DNA of 64,000 nt from Chryseobacterium sp. c4a (GTDB lineage: Bacteria > Bacteroidota > Bacteroidia > Flavobacteriales > Weeksellaceae). The stretch is from contig NZ_WXVU01000005.1 of NCBI RefSeq assembly GCF_009900745.1, positions 62,001-126,000 of the forward strand, given 5' to 3'. The notes under the pieces are model-generated. The model made no database searches. It saw nothing but the letters and a program-made list of their open reading frames with translations, and was not told the DNA's origin. Of the stretch, positions 59,150-64,000 are shown piece after piece. Both the position numbers and the translations under genes were made by a program. The stretch's first letter is position 1. Each line of letters opens with the position of its first letter.

Positions 59150-62100
59150 ATGAAGAAAGCTATTATTTGTGTAGCCATTTTGTCTGCTCATTTTTATTCT
59201 GCTCAGGAAACCTCTAAGGGAGCTCCAAATTCTGGATCTGGAATAGAGCTTCCCAATATAGATCCTCCTTCACCCGAATCCTCCTTCAGAACACAATTTG
59301 GTAATTTGGAAGCCAATGAATTTAAAGGAAATCCTAATGTCAATATTCCGATTCATACAATCTCGGATCATGGATTAAAACATACCATATCTTTAAAATA
59401 CGGTAAAGCTGGGGTAAAAGTAAATGATACTCCCAATACCTTAGGAATGAATTGGATATTGGAGGCAGGTGGAGTCATCAATAGAACTATTTATGATAAA
59501 GCAGATGAATTTGGATATGAAAGGCTTTTATTAAGTCTTAATGATCTCTCCCATTTGTACAGCCAACAGGGTGAAAGCGATCTTGTAAAACTCACCAAAT
59601 ATGGTTCTGAACAGTATGATCATCAACCTGATGTTTTCAGTTTCTCTTTCCCAGGCTATAGCGGAAGCTTTTATCTTGATGCTAATTTCGAGCCTGTTCT
59701 TCTAACTCAGGACTACAATCTCAAAATTGAAACAGTAGGGGCGTTCAAGGATAATCATACTTTTATCATTACCACTTATGATGGTACAAAATATACTTTC
59801 GGAGGAACTGGTGCTACCGAAAAGACTCATGTGAGGCTTAATGGGGGCTTAAGTGGTGAGACCAGCTTTTTTCTTACCAAAATAGAGAATGTGATCGGAA
59901 ATAAAATTGAATTTTCATATTCTGAAATGAGATCTAATGCTACTATACTTGGTATAAGTGAACAACAGTCTTTGGATACGCGACTGATGGATGAAGGTCC
60001 TGCAGGTGATGGGAGTACATCATCTCCTTTATTGACTCCCTACAGCCAATCAATTAGAACGCTCAATATAACAGATCCTAAAATACTATCCCAGATTAGT
60101 ACAGGAAGCGAAAAAATTACCATCAATTATTCAACGGATCCTTCAGAAATTTTTCAAAAAATAGGAAATATTGTGGTGTCAACGGTAGCTAGTTCCAATA
60201 TTATCACCAACCGTACTATAAATACAACAAATGTCAAAAAAATTGTATTTGATTATATTAATAATACTGAAAGTGATCGCCAAAAGAAGCGTTTTTTTCT
60301 TGAGAAAGCAAAAGAGTATGCCATCAAAGGCAATCAGGAAACTTTTGTACAAGAACATAAATTTGAATATGATGATCCTCTTGGTCTGCCTTCAAGATTA
60401 TCTAAGACAACTGATTATTTAGGGTATTATAATGGAACCAATAATGGAAATACTTCACTACCCAATTTGAATTTGTTTGGAAATACATATAACCTGTTTA
60501 ATAATAGTGGTTCTTATTACGCAGACAAGTTACCCCGTTTTTCCTATGCTAAGCTAGGAACATTGACTTCTATCACTTATCCAACGAAAGGAAGAACCGT
60601 TTTTGAATATGAACCAGAACAAGCAAGAGAATCGGTAAATGTAAAAGCAGAACACTATGTAGCTATAGGGAATGCACAACCTATTTTTAATGATGAAACA
60701 TTGATTGATTATGATCTGGTAGAAGCAAGACTTCCTTTGTCCTATGAAGCGATAAGTACATTTGATGCTTCACAAGTTACAGGAAATCAAATACAGATAG
60801 AACTAAAGCTGCATTCAAATGATTCTGTAAATTGGGGAACAAAAGGAAAGGCTCTGTTTACTCTTGTGGAAGCTTCTACAGGACAAACGGTATATACAAA
60901 ACAAATATTTTTATCCAAGAATTATAAATACATAGGGCTTACTGACAATTTAGTTATAAGTGGTACCACATATATGATGAAATTCAAAATATTGGATGAT
61001 TTATGTAAAGAATGCTCAGCCACGGCACTCATCAGGTATAATGCAAAGGATAAATGGAATATTATTGATAATGGAAATGTCAGATTGAAGAAACAATATG
61101 ATATATCTGAAACTGGATCTACAAACATTAAAAGACTTTACTATAGCTCTTATAAAGATATCAATAATATAACTAAGATTCCATCTCAGTATAAACCGGA
61201 ATTCAGATCCTACAGGTTTGATCAAAAAGTATATGCTCCTTGGACTGACCCCAATTCTGCTCCTCCTGCTGGTGATACTAGAGTGGGTAGTTTATTTGAA
61301 ACTATTTTTCATTCGGAACCTCAAGTTTCAATGATGAATTTTGATTCTTTAGAGAATACTGGAGCTTTATATAGTATCTATGATCCAATATATCCTAATG
61401 TAACAATCAGCTATGGTGGGGATCAATTTGAAAAAGGTGGTGAAGAAAAAACATTTTCAATACAACCTTATGAATATAACAGCTATACTTTCAGAACTCC
61501 TACGGTGGATGGGATGTATACCAACTCTTTAAGTGATCTTAGTATGATCTCTTTATCTGCAGAGAATTCTCTATTTTGGAATGTCCCATTAGGTAATCTT
61601 AGCGGGAAACTCTTATCTCACAGAATATTTAATAATAAGAATGGGCAGCTTTATTTGAGGAATACCGTAAAAAACGAGTACGGGCAGGATCTGAGAGGGG
61701 TTATATCGAGTGTTACAGGAGTTACGCTTTTTCCACTTGTTTTCATACAACCAGGAACCAATGTAGGAACTTATCTTGGTAATATGTACATTACAGCATA
61801 CAGACTTCCTTCGTATTCATTTACCCTTGACAAAAGCATCTCTAAAGAATATCTGGAAGATGTTCCTTTGAGTACTGCAGATGATACTCCTTATAAAAAA
61901 ATAACGACAAGTACAGATTACCTGTATAATAATCCTGATCACCAACTGTCAAAGAGTATCACTTCATTCTCTGGTGCTGGAATCCAGGAAACATCTTATT
62001 TGTACGCCAGAGAAAAAGGCAATCAGAAGTTGATTAGTGCTAATATGTTGGGAATTCCTTTGGAGACAACCGTGTCCAATAAGCAGAATCTGACTGATTC

Positions 62101-62632
62101 TGGAAGTGTCATTTCTAGAAATGAAACCAAATATGATAATCTTGCTAATCTATTACCAAGTTCATTAGTGTCTTACGGAATGCAGAATCAGGTTCCATCC
62201 ACAGAAATAACGTATGATAAATTTGATTCCAAAGGCAATCTTCTTCAGTATACAACAAAAGATGGTATTTCCACAGTAATTATCTGGGGATATAATCAAA
62301 CTAAGCCTATTGCTAAAATAGAAAATATAACACTGGAAAATATCTCCCAATCATTGATCGACAGTATTGTGAATGCCTCAGATTTGGATGCAGCAGCCGG
62401 AGTGAATAATGATGAAACGAATATACTCAATGCTTTTAAAACTTTCAGAGCAAATTTACTAGGACATCAGGTGACTACCTACAGCTATGATCCATTAGTA
62501 GGAGTAAGAAGTATCACCCCGCCATCCGGGATAAGAGAAAACTATGTTTATGATACAGCCAACAGGCTTGAAAAAGTAGTTGATGCCAACGGAAAGCTTT
62601 TGAAAGAATTGAAATACAATTATAAAAACTAA
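59150..62632 (+). CDS. RHS/YD-repeat surface protein
   Basis: A 1160-residue exported protein (signal peptide ends AHFYSA|Q). The N-terminal part (SFRTQFGNLEANEFKGNPNVNIPIHTIS, NTLGMNWILEAGGVINRTIYD) is typical of flavobacterial RHS-type proteins resembling an SpvB/TcB entry. The end carries YD repeats (TEITYDKFDSKGNLLQYTTKDG, TTYSYDPLVGVRSITPPSG, ENYVYDTANRLEKVVDANGK). RHS proteins form hollow beta-shells that can enclose a toxic C-terminus; here the protein stops after the repeats without an obvious toxin. The next RHS gene follows after five bases. Confidence 0.82.
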   Translation: MKKAIICVAILSAHFYSAQETSKGAPNSGSGIELPNIDPPSPESSFRTQFGNLEANEFKGNPNVNIPIHTISDHGLKHTISLKYGKAGVKVNDTPNTLGMNWILEAGGVINRTIYDKADEFGYERLLLSLNDLSHLYSQQGESDLVKLTKYGSEQYDHQPDVFSFSFPGYSGSFYLDANFEPVLLTQDYNLKIETVGAFKDNHTFIITTYDGTKYTFGGTGATEKTHVRLNGGLSGETSFFLTKIENVIGNKIEFSYSEMRSNATILGISEQQSLDTRLMDEGPAGDGSTSSPLLTPYSQSIRTLNITDPKILSQISTGSEKITINYSTDPSEIFQKIGNIVVSTVASSNIITNRTINTTNVKKIVFDYINNTESDRQKKRFFLEKAKEYAIKGNQETFVQEHKFEYDDPLGLPSRLSKTTDYLGYYNGTNNGNTSLPNLNLFGNTYNLFNNSGSYYADKLPRFSYAKLGTLTSITYPTKGRTVFEYEPEQARESVNVKAEHYVAIGNAQPIFNDETLIDYDLVEARLPLSYEAISTFDASQVTGNQIQIELKLHSNDSVNWGTKGKALFTLVEASTGQTVYTKQIFLSKNYKYIGLTDNLVISGTTYMMKFKILDDLCKECSATALIRYNAKDKWNIIDNGNVRLKKQYDISETGSTNIKRLYYSSYKDINNITKIPSQYKPEFRSYRFDQKVYAPWTDPNSAPPAGDTRVGSLFETIFHSEPQVSMMNFDSLENTGALYSIYDPIYPNVTISYGGDQFEKGGEEKTFSIQPYEYNSYTFRTPTVDGMYTNSLSDLSMISLSAENSLFWNVPLGNLSGKLLSHRIFNNKNGQLYLRNTVKNEYGQDLRGVISSVTGVTLFPLVFIQPGTNVGTYLGNMYITAYRLPSYSFTLDKSISKEYLEDVPLSTADDTPYKKITTSTDYLYNNPDHQLSKSITSFSGAGIQETSYLYAREKGNQKLISANMLGIPLETTVSNKQNLTDSGSVISRNETKYDNLANLLPSSLVSYGMQNQVPSTEITYDKFDSKGNLLQYTTKDGISTVIIWGYNQTKPIAKIENITLENISQSLIDSIVNASDLDAAAGVNNDETNILNAFKTFRANLLGHQVTTYSYDPLVGVRSITPPSGIRENYVYDTANRLEKVVDANGKLLKELKYNYKN

Positions 62633-62637
62633 AACCG

Positions 62638-64000
62638 ATGAAAAAAATAATAATCCCCATAAGTGCCCTCCTTTTGATGGGTACTATAAAAGCCCAGGTT
62701 CAGCTGCCTAGCGGTTTAGCCGGATCTTCCACTGAAAATTATGTTTATACCAGAACCTATCTGGAAGAGAAAACCCAGAGTGATCCTGCTGCTAAACAAG
62801 CTCAGACTGTTCAGTATTTTGATGGTCTGGGAAGACCCAAGCAGGTAGTGAATGTAAAAGCATCTCCCCAAGGAAAAGACGTGGTTATTCCTATTGAATA
62901 CGATCCGTTTGGCAGACAGGTCAAAGACTATTTACCCATACCTCAGTCAGGAACGCTGAATGGAGCAATCATTCCTGATCCGTTATCCAGTGCTACAAAC
63001 TCTTATGGCTCCGAAAAGATCTATTCTGAGAAAGTATTGGAAAAATCTCCCTTGGACAGAATCTTACAACAGGTTCAGCCAGGTAACGACTGGGCTAATA
63101 AACCTGTAGGATTTGGATATGAAGCCAATCTGGCTAATGAAGTATACCAATATACCACCAAGGCGATATGGGAGAACGGAGCTACCAAGAGTGAGTTAAG
63201 CTTATCTCCTGCTACCTTCTATGCTCCCGGAACATTATATAAAAATACGGTCACAGATGAAGACGGAAATCCAACAGTGGAATTTAAGAATGGAAGAGGG
63301 CAGACCTTGTTAGTAAGAAAGGTGAATTCTACTGAAAATGCAGATACTTATTATGTGTATAATGAATATGATCAGTTAGCCTTTGTTATTCCTCCCAAAG
63401 CAGTCAACAAAGGGACAGCAGAATCATTACTTAATGATCTTTGTTATCAGTATCGCTATGATAGCAGAAACCGTTTGGCAGAAAAGAAACTTCCCGGTAA
63501 AGGCTGGGAATATATGGTGTATGATAAAGCTGATCGATTAGTTTTAACTCAGGACGCTAATCTGAGAGAGAAAGGGCAGTGGATGTTTACCAAATATGAT
63601 CAGCTATCACGTCCAATTTATACAGGAATATTAGACAGCCCACCGGGAAGAGTTCAACAGGCTTCTGTAATCGAAGGGCATGGTTCCAATAGTGAAATCA
63701 GATCCGTAAATAGCTGGAATAATAGTGGGATAGATGTTTTCTATACCAGCAACAAGGCTTACCCTACCAGTAATTTTAAGCTTTTAAGTGTCAATTATTA
63801 CGACACTTACCCCAGCTATAATTTTAATCCTCCATTTCCATCAACAATTCAGGGAGAGGCTACTTTAACGGAAACTATGTCTTCAGAAGGCAGAAGTACC
63901 AAAGGACTTCCTGTAATGAGCCTGGTAAAGAATATTGAAAATGACGGCTGGACAAAGAATTACACCTATTACGATACCAAAGGAAGAGCGATTGGAACAC
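62638..64000 (+). CDS. DUF6443/RHS-repeat protein, truncated by window end
   Basis: Starts at ATG 62638 with a signal peptide ending MGTIKA|Q and stays open to the window edge (454 codons seen). The N-terminal DUF6443 region is evident (NYVYTRTYLEE, QTVQYFDGLGRPKQVVNVKASP, IEYDPFGRQVKDYLPIP), followed by YD-type repeats (YYVYNEYDQLAFVIPP, YQYRYDSRNRLAEKKLPGKGWEYMVYDKADRLVLTQD). Such proteins usually end in an RHS core and a variable, often toxic, tip, which lies outside the window. It is probably co-transcribed with the two genes before it. Confidence 0.9.
   Translation, partial: MKKIIIPISALLLMGTIKAQVQLPSGLAGSSTENYVYTRTYLEEKTQSDPAAKQAQTVQYFDGLGRPKQVVNVKASPQGKDVVIPIEYDPFGRQVKDYLPIPQSGTLNGAIIPDPLSSATNSYGSEKIYSEKVLEKSPLDRILQQVQPGNDWANKPVGFGYEANLANEVYQYTTKAIWENGATKSELSLSPATFYAPGTLYKNTVTDEDGNPTVEFKNGRGQTLLVRKVNSTENADTYYVYNEYDQLAFVIPPKAVNKGTAESLLNDLCYQYRYDSRNRLAEKKLPGKGWEYMVYDKADRLVLTQDANLREKGQWMFTKYDQLSRPIYTGILDSPPGRVQQASVIEGHGSNSEIRSVNSWNNSGIDVFYTSNKAYPTSNFKLLSVNYYDTYPSYNFNPPFPSTIQGEATLTETMSSEGRSTKGLPVMSLVKNIENDGWTKNYTYYDTKGRAIGT

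Overview
The window reads as chromosomal DNA of a Flavobacteriia member, most likely Chryseobacterium or a close relative. This is an inference from low G+C, Bacteroidota-type promoters (TTTG plus TAnnTTTG), SusC/SusD, two type IX secretion C-terminal domains, DUF6443/RHS proteins, and at least 19 signal peptides with Gln just after the predicted signal peptidase I site. Most genes are ordinary chromosomal genes; accessory material is interspersed.

Layout. 1-5.1 kb: a partial DapB-like reductase with altered catalytic residues, divergent from an AraC regulator; a second AraC regulator; and a probable target operon (alpha/beta hydrolase, acetyltransferase, cupin). 5.3-9.3 kb: tRNA-Arg(ACG), an orphan metal/cobalamin-type binding lipoprotein, mtgA and a SpecificRecomb-family membrane protein. 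9.4-16.4 kb, minus strand: DsbA-like, SnoaL-like and MBL-fold genes behind two FNR-like palindromes, the adjacent Crp/Fnr regulator, a Tae4-type amidase effector with a lipoprotein as candidate immunity partner, a DUF721 (DciA-like) gene, an inverted-repeat-flanked four-helix-bundle gene, recF and a UbiA-like membrane protein. 16.4-22.9 kb: a very large alpha-2-macroglobulin that has lost its thioester, followed by ecotin; two protease-inhibitor families side by side. 22.9-28 kb: a calcium-repeat secreted protein and a TolC/HlyD/ABC-2 permease exporter with no ATPase beside it. 28-40 kb: small housekeeping and stress proteins (DUF1569, three VOC proteins, DUF1398, DUF2490, bestrophin, CPA1 antiporter, SRPBCC, GNAT), tandem glutaminyl cyclases, a deoxynucleoside kinase and an ArsC-like protein. 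40.8-44.1 kb: a secreted M43 metalloprotease, DUF493 and DUF4197 genes.

44.4-53.4 kb is a polysaccharide utilisation locus: SusC, SusD, a GH144-type glucanase, a secreted esterase and a GH3 beta-glucosidase. By family, beta-1,2-glucan is the best substrate guess. 53.5-54.4 kb holds a tandem pair of small secreted proteins. 54.5-57.5 kb holds an orphan phage-tailspike-like beta-helix gene bracketed by about 247-bp direct repeats, which looks like a recent insertion. 57.5 kb to the window end is a T9SS beta-propeller protein followed by two RHS/YD-repeat proteins, the last cut by the window edge.

The features I find most unusual are the repeat-bracketed tailspike-like gene, the Tae4 cassette, the thioester-less A2M plus ecotin pair, a REP-like palindrome read in frame inside a T9SS protein, and the two glutaminyl cyclases among so many Gln+1 secreted proteins.
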